Below are positions 6,803-12,815 of a stretch of 12,815 nucleotides of DNA, piece by piece. Each line of letters opens with the position of its first letter. The stretch's first letter is position 1. The DNA comes from Chloroflexota bacterium (GTDB lineage: Bacteria > Chloroflexota > Limnocylindria > Limnocylindrales > CSP1-4), in assembly GCA_013695505.1 (NCBI GenBank), contig JACDAH010000358.1:1-12815 (forward strand), in the 5' to 3' direction. The position numbers and the translations under genes are program-made. The notes beneath the pieces are model-generated. The model made no database searches. It worked only from the letters and a program-made list of their open reading frames with translations, and was not told where the DNA came from.

Positions 6803-7366
6803 TCATTGTGTTCGTCGGGGCTCGTCATTCGCATAGTCCGCGGATGACTCGGCCGCTCGTGCATTGACCTCGTGTCGTCGCTCAACCCGGCTCAGGAAGA
6901 AGTCCCGTGTCGGGGCGTCCATGAAGTAGACGTAGCAGCCGCGGAGGCCGCAGGTCAGCAGGACGCGGTAGGTGCTCTTCACGAAGTCGGTGAACTCTTG
7001 CTCGGTGACGCCGCTGCGGACGACGCGGTCGTGCGACTGGTCGCGCTGGCCCTTCCAGCCGCCCTCCATCGGCCGGTAGACGAGGTCTGGGCCGACGATC
7101 ACGCCGACGTAGTCGAACTCGAAGCCCTGCGCGGTGTAGACGCAGCCGACCTGGTCGATGCCCTCATTCGCGCTCGCCCAGAAGTCGGATTTCGGGATGC
7201 CCGGGCCCAGCCGCTTCGCGTCGGACTTGGCGTTCCACGAGGTCACCTCGGACGGCGCCGGGCGGTACCGGAACTCGGCGAAGAAGCGGTCGGCGAGCTG
7301 GTTCGCGATGCGCGCCTGTGTGGCGTCCGCGATGAACTGCTCACTCGTGCCCTGATAGAGGTGCAA
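6803..7366 (-). pseudogene. DUF2075 helicase-like gene with large internal in-frame deletion
   Basis: The frame encodes 187 residues from a TTG at 7366 with a GGGGGAGGGG site just upstream. Residues 1-44 (MHLYQGTSEQFIADATQARI, then FRYRPAPSEVTSW) match the extreme N-terminus of DUF2075-containing DNA/RNA helicase proteins. Residues ~45-160 match their extreme C-terminus: NAKSDAKRLGPGIPKS, GIDQVGCVYTAQGFEFDYVG, then STYRVLLTCGLRGCYVYF and a RDFF end. Such proteins are normally about 600-700 residues, so roughly 400-450 are missing in the middle, including the nuclease-like region and Walker A/B. The join is at TGGAAC (7237-7232). Motif VI usually reads LLTRG; here it is LLTCG, removing the arginine finger. 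It should have no ATPase activity. It lies 87 nt upstream of, and in frame with, the PHP ATPase gene, and diverges from the NERD fragment. Confidence 0.75.
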
Positions 7367-7480
7367 GTCCCCTCCCCCGCCGTCGACCCTGGGCAGTCGA
7401 CTTGCCGTTGACTATAGACACACAGAGCGGTCGTCGCGTCGCTACTCTGGCAGGCACCGACACGAGCACCGGGGGACTCG
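7367..7480. promoter_or_regulatory. Divergent intergenic region between the DUF2075 and NERD remnants
   Basis: These 114 bp separate two divergent gene starts and should hold both promoters. It contains TTGACTATAGA at 7408-7418, read on the minus strand as TCTATAGTCAA, so an AT-rich -10-like CTATAG is available to either direction. No matching -35 at good spacing is convincing. Two GTCGAC sites (7382-7387 and 7396-7401) flank CCTGGGCA. A GGGGGA site (7471-7476) precedes the NERD ATG. Confidence 0.35.
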
Positions 7481-7711
7481 ATGCAGATCAAGGTCGCCGA
7501 CGGCCGCCAGGCCGACATCGTCGCTCTCGAACGGATCCTCGAGCGCCCGGACCTGCCCGCGGCGACGCGGAAGCGGATCGACGACGTGCTCGTCGTGGAG
7601 GTGGTCGGGTCGCTGATGGGGGCGCACGGTGATGTTGTGGTTCACCCGAAACATGACACGCCCCGCGACGTCAGTCGGCGAACAGCGACGGGATCGCCGA
7701 CCAGGTCGTGA
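7481..7711 (+). pseudogene. N-terminal fragment of a NERD-domain (nuclease-related) gene
   Basis: The frame gives 76 residues from ATG 7481 with GGGGGA just upstream. Residues 1-35 (MQIKVADGRQADIVALERIL, then ERPDLPAATRKRIDD) match the start of NERD-domain proteins, which normally continue into a GERDAAYEIEF-like segment and the nuclease-related core. Here the similarity stops at about base 7585 and the rest (VLVVEVVGSLMGAHG and on) is not recognisable; it overlaps the 3' end of the dehalogenase gene on the other strand. The gene is therefore cut after its first ~105 bases. NERD and DUF2075 proteins are both common in defence-type regions. The original product would have been several hundred residues long. 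No function is expected from the fragment. Confidence 0.6.
7618..7664. other. Nested imperfect inverted repeats at the end of the NERD fragment
   Basis: GGGGCG (7619-7624) and CGCCCC (7659-7664) enclose GGTGA (7628-7632) and TCACC (7642-7646). The element lies just past the dehalogenase stop, so on the minus strand it could act as a terminator, though no T-tract follows. It could also mark the breakpoint that truncated the NERD gene. Confidence 0.3.
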
Positions 7712-8354
7712 TCGTGGGGTCGGGTCCGCCCACGGCCGGCAGGACGGCCACAGCGCTCGGGCGCAGCCAGGCGACCCGCATGCCGAAGGCGCCCGCCCCG
7801 GCCGCGTCCCAGCCGTTGGCCGTCACGAAGCCGATCCGTTCCGGCGGCAGCGCCGCGGCGTCGACGGCGAGCTGGTAGACGCTTGGGTGCGGCTTGAACC
7901 GGCGGGCAGGATCAACCGACACGAGGTGGCCCAGGTCCACGTCAAGTCGGGCCGCGACCGCGTCGAGGGTCCGCCTCGACGCATTCGTGAGCACGCCGGT
8001 CGCCATGCCGTCGTGGTGGAGCGCCCGCAGTCCCTCGGCCGCGCCGTCGGCCAGTGGCAGTTCGACGAACGCATCGGTCACGGCGTCGCGATCGGGCGGC
8101 ACCTCGACGCCCAGCTCGTGGAGCGTCACGGCGAGGGCGTCGCGGGTGACCACGTCGAAATTGGCCCAGCGGTCCATCACAGTCCGCAGCCACGTCGCCT
8201 CGAGCTGCCGCGCTCGCCAGCGCGCGGCGATCTCCCCTCCCCTCCCCGGAGCGAGCTGGTCGCACGCCTCATCGAGGGGCGCGAGGGAGAGCAGCGTCCC
8301 GAAGAGGTCGAAGAAGACGGCACCGACCGACGCCTCGCTGGACTGGGCGCTCAC
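7671..8354 (-). CDS. Haloacid dehalogenase type II (HAD superfamily hydrolase)
   Basis: The protein has 227 residues, close to the ~230 of L-2-haloacid dehalogenases. Nucleophile D16 sits in VFFDLFGTLLSL, with a phenylalanine at the +2 position where phosphatase-type HADs have an acid, as in dehalogenases. R47 in RWRARQLEATW matches the halide-binding arginine; T123/N124 in VLTNAS match the Ser-Asn pair. K154 is in RFKPHPSVY. T178-N180-W182-D183 in VTANGWDAAGAGAF match the family's SxNxWD. The expected reaction is hydrolysis of a 2-haloacid to a 2-hydroxyacid, in the cytoplasm; actual substrates are unproven. Start GTG 8354 overlaps the synthetase stop (GTGA), so the two are translationally coupled and probably one operon. 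Confidence 0.85.
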   Translation of the reverse strand: MSAQSSEASVGAVFFDLFGTLLSLAPLDEACDQLAPGRGGEIAARWRARQLEATWLRTVMDRWANFDVVTRDALAVTLHELGVEVPPDRDAVTDAFVELPLADGAAEGLRALHHDGMATGVLTNASRRTLDAVAARLDVDLGHLVSVDPARRFKPHPSVYQLAVDAAALPPERIGFVTANGWDAAGAGAFGMRVAWLRPSAVAVLPAVGGPDPTITTWSAIPSLFAD

Positions 8355-10270
8355 GTGACCAGCCCGGCTCGTAAATCCTCCACCGCGCGGCGCGCCTCAT
8401 CGACCGAGCCTTCGTCTTCGATCGTGCTGATGTCGCCGGGGTTCCGGTCGAGCGCGACTGCCTTCAGGACCCGCCGCATGATCTTGCCGCTCCGGGTCTT
8501 CGGGAGCATTGCGACGAACGACAGGTCGCGGATGACGGCGACCGGTCCGAGCTCGTGGCGGACGGTCTGGAGCAGCTCAGCGCGCAGCGCGTCGGACGGC
8601 TCGTGACCCGCGCGGAGAGCGACGAACGCCGCGATCACCTCGCCGCGAAGGTCGTCGGGCACGCCGCTGACGCCCGCCTCGGCGACCGCCGGATGGCGCA
8701 GGAACGCGGTCTCGACCTCGATCGTCCCGATCCGGTGACCCGCGATCTTGATAATCTCATCGGCCCTGCCCGCGAACCAGACGTAGCCATCCTCGTCGAC
8801 ATGGGCCGCGTCGCCGACGTAATAGCCGTCCGGGACCTTCTGCCAATAGTCGGCGACGTAGCGGTCCGGCTCACCCCAGAGCGTGGCGATCAGCCCCGGG
8901 AACGGCCGCTTGATCCGCATGACCCCCTTCTCGCCCACGCCGACCGGCCGGCCGTCCTGGTCGAGGATGTCCGCCTCGATGCCGGGTAGCGCGACGCCGG
9001 CGGAGCCTGGCTTGATCGGCAGCATGCCGACGCCGTAGGGATTGCCGAAGATCGGGCCGCCGGTCTCTGTCTGCCACATGTGGTCGAAGACCGGGACGCG
9101 ATTCTCGAAGACGGTTCGCTGGAGCCACTCCCAGGCTGGCGCGTTGAGCACCTCGCCGGCGGAGAAGAAGCGCTCGAGGGCGCTGAGGTCGTGCCGTCGG
9201 GGGATCGCCTCGCCGTAGCGCATCAGCAGCCGGATCGCGGTCGGCGACGAGAAGACGCCCGAGACGCCTTCGCGCTCGATGATCGACCATGCGGCATCGG
9301 CATCGGGATGGTCGAGGGCCCCCTCGTACGCGATCGTCGTCGTCCCGGCCATGAGCGGGGCATACACGATGTAGCTGTGACCGACCACCCAGCCGATGTC
9401 AGAGGTCGACCACCACGTCTCTCCGGGGCGGAGCCCGAACACCCAGTCGCCCATCGACGCGACGTGGACGCCGTAGCCGCCATGGGTGTGGACGGCGAGC
9501 TTCGGCTTGGCGGTGGTCCCGGAGGTGGCGAGGATGAACGCCGGGTCCTCGGCGCCGGTGTCGGCGGAGGCGCCGACGTGGCCGGATCCGGCAGCGAGGA
9601 GGTCGTCCCACGAGAGCTCGCGCTCACGCGGCGGGCGGGAGGTCTCGCTCCGCCGCAGGACCACGACATGTTCGACATCGCTCGGGCCCGCGTCGATCGC
9701 GTCGTCGACGATCGCCAGCAGGTCGATGTCCTTGCCTTTGCGGTACGTGACGTCGGTCGTCAGGACGAGGCGCGAGCCGCTGGCCCGAATCCGGTCGCCG
9801 AGCGCGCCGGCCCCGAACCCTGCGAACACGACGCAGTGGATCGCGCCGATCCGGACCGTCGCCAGCATCGCGACGATCGCCTCCGCACAGGTCGGCATGT
9901 AGATCGTCAACCGGTCTCCAGCGCCGATCCCGATGCCGCGCAGGCCCGCCGCGACCCGCTCGACCTCAGCCAGCAGGTCGTGGTACGTCAGGATCCGGCG
10001 ACCGCCTCGTTCGTCGAGCGTGATCAACGCGGTGGCATTGCCACGACCGCTTGCCACGTGCCGATCCAGTGCATTGACCGCGAGGTTCGTCCGGCCGCCC
10101 GGGAACCAGGCGAATGTCGGCGGCTCGCGGAGCTCGAGCGCGCGATCGGGGGATTGGGTCCATTGGAGGCGCTTGGCTGCCTCGAGCCAGAACGCCTCGG
10201 GCTCGTCGAGCGAGCGGCGGTACAGCGCGTCGTACCGCTTCCTGGCCGCGTCGGGCGGGCGATCGGTCAT
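8351..10270 (-). CDS. acs: Acetyl-CoA synthetase-type acyl-CoA ligase, AMP-forming
   Basis: The protein has 639 residues, the normal Acs length of ~650. It activates acetate or a similar short acid with ATP and CoA via an acyl-adenylate in the cytoplasm. An N-terminal ACAS region (~8-70) is followed by P-loop ATSGTTAKPKLAVHTHGGY (~248-266), then HMWQTETGGPIFGNPYG (~397-413), the hinge and adenylate motif YVGDAAHVDEDGYVWFAGRADE (~484-505), IKIAGHRIGTIEVE, and the catalytic lysine K596 in KTRSGKIMRR. The tryptophan just before QTETGG, which restricts the acyl pocket to acetate-sized substrates in Acs, is kept (W399); the preceding W of the usual WWQTETGG is M398. Propionate remains possible. 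K596 sits in the context that is acetylated in regulated Acs proteins. ATG 10270 abuts the preceding gene's stop and GTGA links it to the dehalogenase. Confidence 0.92.
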   Translation of the reverse strand: MTDRPPDAARKRYDALYRRSLDEPEAFWLEAAKRLQWTQSPDRALELREPPTFAWFPGGRTNLAVNALDRHVASGRGNATALITLDERGGRRILTYHDLLAEVERVAAGLRGIGIGAGDRLTIYMPTCAEAIVAMLATVRIGAIHCVVFAGFGAGALGDRIRASGSRLVLTTDVTYRKGKDIDLLAIVDDAIDAGPSDVEHVVVLRRSETSRPPRERELSWDDLLAAGSGHVGASADTGAEDPAFILATSGTTAKPKLAVHTHGGYGVHVASMGDWVFGLRPGETWWSTSDIGWVVGHSYIVYAPLMAGTTTIAYEGALDHPDADAAWSIIEREGVSGVFSSPTAIRLLMRYGEAIPRRHDLSALERFFSAGEVLNAPAWEWLQRTVFENRVPVFDHMWQTETGGPIFGNPYGVGMLPIKPGSAGVALPGIEADILDQDGRPVGVGEKGVMRIKRPFPGLIATLWGEPDRYVADYWQKVPDGYYVGDAAHVDEDGYVWFAGRADEIIKIAGHRIGTIEVETAFLRHPAVAEAGVSGVPDDLRGEVIAAFVALRAGHEPSDALRAELLQTVRHELGPVAVIRDLSFVAMLPKTRSGKIMRRVLKAVALDRNPGDISTIEDEGSVDEARRAVEDLRAGLVT

Positions 10271-10513
10271 CTAGGCGGGGTCGGCGGGGTCCTTGTCGGG
10301 ATTGGCGTTCACGGGCGGTTCTGCGTTGGTGCCGTGGTTCTGCATCCAGTTGGGTCCGACGCCCGTGTTGCCGAGCAGGCCGGTCTGGCCGCCGTCGTCG
10401 CTATCGACCGGCTGGTCGTCGGCGTGGCCGCCCTTGCTGCTGGCGCTGCCGGGCGTCATCTCGCCGCTCTTCTCGGTCTGCTCTCGGTATGGGTCACCTT
10501 GCTTGTCCGTCAT
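10271..10513 (-). CDS. Small disordered hydrophilic protein, function unknown
   Basis: The protein has 80 residues, starting at ATG 10513 behind a perfect AGGAGG site (10520-10525) with 6-nt spacing. An in-frame ATG at 10531 lies upstream of that site and is rejected. The composition is dominated by D, G, P, N, Q, T and S, with few hydrophobic residues and two recognisable stretches, GGQTGLLGNTGVGPNWMQNH and PPVNANPDKDPADPA. No cysteine, transmembrane segment or signal peptide is seen. I do not recognise a family; intrinsic disorder is likely. Its stop codon TAG (10273-10271) is immediately followed by the ATG of acs, so the two are probably one operon and acs, which lacks a clear site of its own, may depend on translational coupling. 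Confidence 0.6.
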   Translation of the reverse strand: MTDKQGDPYREQTEKSGEMTPGSASSKGGHADDQPVDSDDGGQTGLLGNTGVGPNWMQNHGTNAEPPVNANPDKDPADPA

Positions 10514-10519
10514 GGCGGA

Positions 10520-10525
10520 CCTCCT
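10520..10525 (-). promoter_or_regulatory. Strong Shine-Dalgarno of the small protein gene
   Basis: AGGAGG on the minus strand, 6 nt before ATG 10513. It settles the start of the 80-residue protein and is the strongest translation signal of the acs cluster. Confidence 0.75.
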
Positions 10526-10581
10526 GCGCATGCGTGCTGAAGCGGACGCCTCGGGACGAAGGCTGCAGGCGAGGGGGGACC

Positions 10582-10610
10582 GGGAAGAACCGTCGACGTC
10601 GCTGTTTCCC
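10582..10610 (-). terminator. Weak hairpin between cphA and the small protein gene
   Basis: GGGAA (10582-10586) and TTCCC (10606-10610) can pair around a centre containing GTCGAC and ACGT palindromes. The stem is only 5 bp and has no T-tract. The 119-bp gap otherwise shows no clear promoter. Confidence 0.2.
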
Positions 10611-10632
10611 TTGCGACTCTGTGGCGAACCTG

Positions 10633-12815
10633 TCAGGCCCGCGCGGGCTCGGAGAACCGGTCCGGCCCCGACAGCATCGCCATCGCCCGTGGCCCGTTGG
10701 CGACGCAGAAGACGAGCAGGTCGCCTGGCTCCGACCCGGCGAAGGCCGCCTGCGCGGCAGCCGCCTCGTCCGCGATGAACATCGGTTGTCCGCAGCGCGC
10801 GGGACGACCTTCCCGGACCCGTCCGGCGGCCTCGATGAGCAGGCTTGCCGCTTCGCCCGTCGGCCGCCCCCGGACTGCGGGCTCGGCCACGTACAGCCGG
10901 TCGAACAGCGTCCCCGCCAGCGCCCCGAAGTTGACCCGATCCTCGTCGCGCCGGTCGCCGGGCATGCTCACCACGCCGATGACCGTTCGTCCGTTCGCGA
11001 TGCGCTTGACGAGGTCGCCGACGGATCGGAGGGCGGCGATGTTGTGCCCGTAGTCGAGAACGATCTCGCGGCCGTCCACGACGCGCCGTTCGACCCGACC
11101 CGGCGACGTGACGAATGTTCGGAGGCCCAGAGCGATGTCGGCCGCAGGGACCGCCAGGCAGACGGCGGCGCAGGCGGCGGCCAGGGCGTTGGCCACATGC
11201 ATCCGGGCTGCGCCGCCCCAGGTGATCGGGATGTCATTCAGGCCGATCGTGAGGAGCTCCTCGGCCGCTCGCCTGATCACGATGTTCTCGCCACCCTCGC
11301 TGCTCTCGACCAGACCGCCGAGCCCACCGTCGGCGAGGTGGCGGGCGACCGCCTGACTGCCCGGTTGTCCGGCCGGTAGCGTGGTGGTCAGCGCGACGGC
11401 GCCACGACTGCGCGAGGCCATCGCCAGGACCAGGGGATCGTCGGCGTTGAGAACAGCCGTTCCGGTTCTCGGGACCGCGTCCACGATGACGGCCTTGACG
11501 TCGGCGAGCTGCTTGATCGTGGTGATCCCGTCGAGGCCGAGATGGTCGCCGGTCACGTTGGTGACGACGGCAACGTCGTTGTAGTCGTACCCCAGCCCGT
11601 CACGCAGGATTCCGCCCCGGGCGACCTCGAGGACCGCCGCCTCGATCGTCGGCGTGCCGAGGAGCAGCCGCGCAGACGCCGGACCGGCCATGTCCCCGGT
11701 CTTGAGGACCAGACCGGCTGCGACGATGGACTCCGTCGTCGTCATCCCGGTCGCCCGGCCGGCTGTCTCGAGGATGTGGGCCAGCAGCCGGACGGTCGTG
11801 GTCTTGCCATTCGAGCCGGTCACGGCCGCGATCGGGATCCGTCCTTCGGCGCCCGCGCCGAAGAGGTGGTCGAGGACGGCCCCGCCGACATTGCGGCCGC
11901 GGCCGACCGTCGGGCGGGTGTGCATCCGGAAGCCCGGCCCGGCGTTGAGCTCGATGATCGCACCACCCGTGTCCGCGAGAGGCTTCCCGATGTCGGAGGT
12001 GATGAGGTCGATCCCGGCGATATCGAGGCCGACGACCCGCGCAGCAAGCTCGGCCATTGCCGCCACACTCGGATGGACCTCATCCGTGCGGTCGATGCTG
12101 GTGCCGCCCGTCGACAGGTTGGCGCCGCTGGCGAGCTCCACCCGGCGGCCCGCGGCCGGCACGGCGTCCTCCGTCAACCCCTGCGCGGCGAGCAGCGCAC
12201 GGGCCGCCGCGTCGATCCGGATCCGCGTGAGCTCCAGGGCGTGGCCCTCGCCGCGTCGCGGGTCGGCGTTCTCGCGATCCACCAGCGCCACGATCGTCGA
12301 TCGACCGTCGCCCACGACGCCCGCCGGCACGCGCTCGGCGCAGGCGGCCAGCCGGCCACCGATCACGAGCAGGCGATGGTCGCGACCGATGACCTGGCGC
12401 TGGACGATGGCCTGCCGCCGCCGGCTCGATGCGGACGCCCGATCGAACGCCGCGGCGGCGCGATCGTCGTCGGTGATGTCGAGGGTGACGCCTCGTCCGT
12501 GGTGACCGTCGACCGGCTTGATGACGACGGGATAGCCGAGGGCTCGACTGAATGCCACCGCCTCCTCGGCCGTGGCCGCGAGGCGCCAGCCGGGCGTCGG
12601 CAGCCCGGCCCGCTCGAGAGCCGCCGACGCCTCGTCCTTGTCGCGCGCCATCTCCGCCCCGATGAGGCTGGTCTCGGACGTGACCGTGGCCCGAATCCGG
12701 CGGATGTGGACGCCCCAACCGAGTTGAACGAGGTTCCGGTCGTTGAGGCGGGTCCACGGAATATGGCGTCGATTGGCGACGTCGATGATGGCCCGCGTGG
12801 ACTGGCCCAATCGAC
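10633..12815 (-). CDS. cphA: Cyanophycin synthetase (N-terminus outside the window)
   Basis: The visible part is 727 residues; full CphA is about 870-900, so ~150 N-terminal residues lie beyond the window edge. The TTG at 12810 is an internal leucine: the sequence around it (GQSTRAIIDVANRRHIPW) matches mid-protein CphA. Domains, counted from 12810, are the end of the N-domain, an ATP-grasp domain (~60-320, with VVIKPVDGHHGRGV, IVQRQVIGRDHRLLV and IIELNAGPGFRMHTRPTVG), then a MurE-like ligase domain with P-loop GSNGKTTT (332-339) and VVTNVTGDHLGLDGITTIKQ, followed by the C-terminal domain with RGRPTGEAASLL. CphA polymerises aspartate and arginine into cyanophycin granules without a ribosome, using ATP. 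No cyanophycinase gene (cphB) is visible. It is transcribed toward the acs cluster with ~120 nt between, so linkage is possible but not shown. Confidence 0.93.
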   Translation of the reverse strand, partial: RLGQSTRAIIDVANRRHIPWTRLNDRNLVQLGWGVHIRRIRATVTSETSLIGAEMARDKDEASAALERAGLPTPGWRLAATAEEAVAFSRALGYPVVIKPVDGHHGRGVTLDITDDDRAAAAFDRASASSRRRQAIVQRQVIGRDHRLLVIGGRLAACAERVPAGVVGDGRSTIVALVDRENADPRRGEGHALELTRIRIDAAARALLAAQGLTEDAVPAAGRRVELASGANLSTGGTSIDRTDEVHPSVAAMAELAARVVGLDIAGIDLITSDIGKPLADTGGAIIELNAGPGFRMHTRPTVGRGRNVGGAVLDHLFGAGAEGRIPIAAVTGSNGKTTTVRLLAHILETAGRATGMTTTESIVAAGLVLKTGDMAGPASARLLLGTPTIEAAVLEVARGGILRDGLGYDYNDVAVVTNVTGDHLGLDGITTIKQLADVKAVIVDAVPRTGTAVLNADDPLVLAMASRSRGAVALTTTLPAGQPGSQAVARHLADGGLGGLVESSEGGENIVIRRAAEELLTIGLNDIPITWGGAARMHVANALAAACAAVCLAVPAADIALGLRTFVTSPGRVERRVVDGREIVLDYGHNIAALRSVGDLVKRIANGRTVIGVVSMPGDRRDEDRVNFGALAGTLFDRLYVAEPAVRGRPTGEAASLLIEAAGRVREGRPARCGQPMFIADEAAAAQAAFAGSEPGDLLVFCVANGPRAMAMLSGPDRFSEPARA

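Noticed and set aside
7629..8606. 325-residue plus-strand frame
   Set aside because: It is antisense to the dehalogenase and the end of acs; arginine-rich, with no recognisable domain.
10514..10531. Upstream ATG for the small acs-linked protein
   Set aside because: The perfect AGGAGG lies between it and ATG 10513, so the downstream start is used.
9080..10540. Long 486-residue open frame on the plus strand
   Set aside because: It is antisense to acs and the small gene. Its sequence is D/R/G/V-rich with no motifs, as expected opposite a GC-rich gene, while the minus strand carries complete Acs motifs.
10114..12505. Long plus-strand frames (421 and 283 residues)
   Set aside because: They lie opposite cphA and show no domain; the minus-strand frame has ATP-grasp and Mur-ligase motifs.
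12808..12810. TTG as start of cphA
   Set aside because: It falls inside conserved CphA sequence and the frame stays open to the window edge; the gene is simply cut.
1..12815. CRISPR arrays, tRNA/rRNA genes, complete insertion sequences or integrases
   Set aside because: I saw no regularly spaced repeats, no cloverleaf sequence, and no transposase or integrase motifs on either strand.

Overview
The window is very GC-rich, with dense coding, GTG/TTG starts and several 4-nt stop/start overlaps. Gene content is bacterial: a STAND/LuxR regulator, AMP-forming acetyl-CoA synthetase, cyanophycin synthetase, and PIN-domain toxin-antitoxin modules. A soil or freshwater Chloroflexota or Actinomycetota would fit, but this is inference; no rRNA or taxonomic marker is present.

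Layout. (1) Positions 1-1757: the 3' part of a large LuxR-type regulator with NB-ARC-like, TPR-like and HTH regions, truncated by the window edge. (2) 1860-2897: a secreted right-handed beta-helix protein, closed by a long nested hairpin terminator at 2925-2970. (3) 3050-3657: an apparently intact Phd/YefM antitoxin and PIN toxin pair with overlapping stop/start codons. (4) 3715-4123: a second module with an excisionase-type HTH antitoxin and only the first 50 residues of a PIN toxin. (5) 4136-7711: a damaged defence-like island. It holds a TrlF-like PHP/ATPase whose C-terminal ATPase half appears replaced by HEAT-like repeats, a DUF2075 helicase-like gene reduced to its two ends by an internal in-frame deletion, and the first ~35 codons of a NERD-domain gene on the opposite strand. 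(6) 7671-10513, minus strand: a tightly coupled cluster of a small disordered protein, an Acs-type acetyl-CoA synthetase and a type II haloacid dehalogenase. (7) 10633 to the window end, minus strand: cyanophycin synthetase CphA, N-terminus cut off by the edge.

How it fits together. The flanks are metabolic or regulatory and look intact. The middle 4.6 kb (about 3.0-7.7 kb) is accessory: toxin-antitoxin genes and defence-type nucleases/ATPases, four of which show loss of part of the protein. The most interesting object is the 859-residue PHP - half-ABC ATPase - coiled coil - HEAT protein at 4136-6715: its metal-binding PHP residues and Walker A are kept, but I find no ABC signature or Walker B. 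It is either a new architecture or a deletion fusion. Second is the DUF2075 deletion scar, where both gene termini remain in frame.
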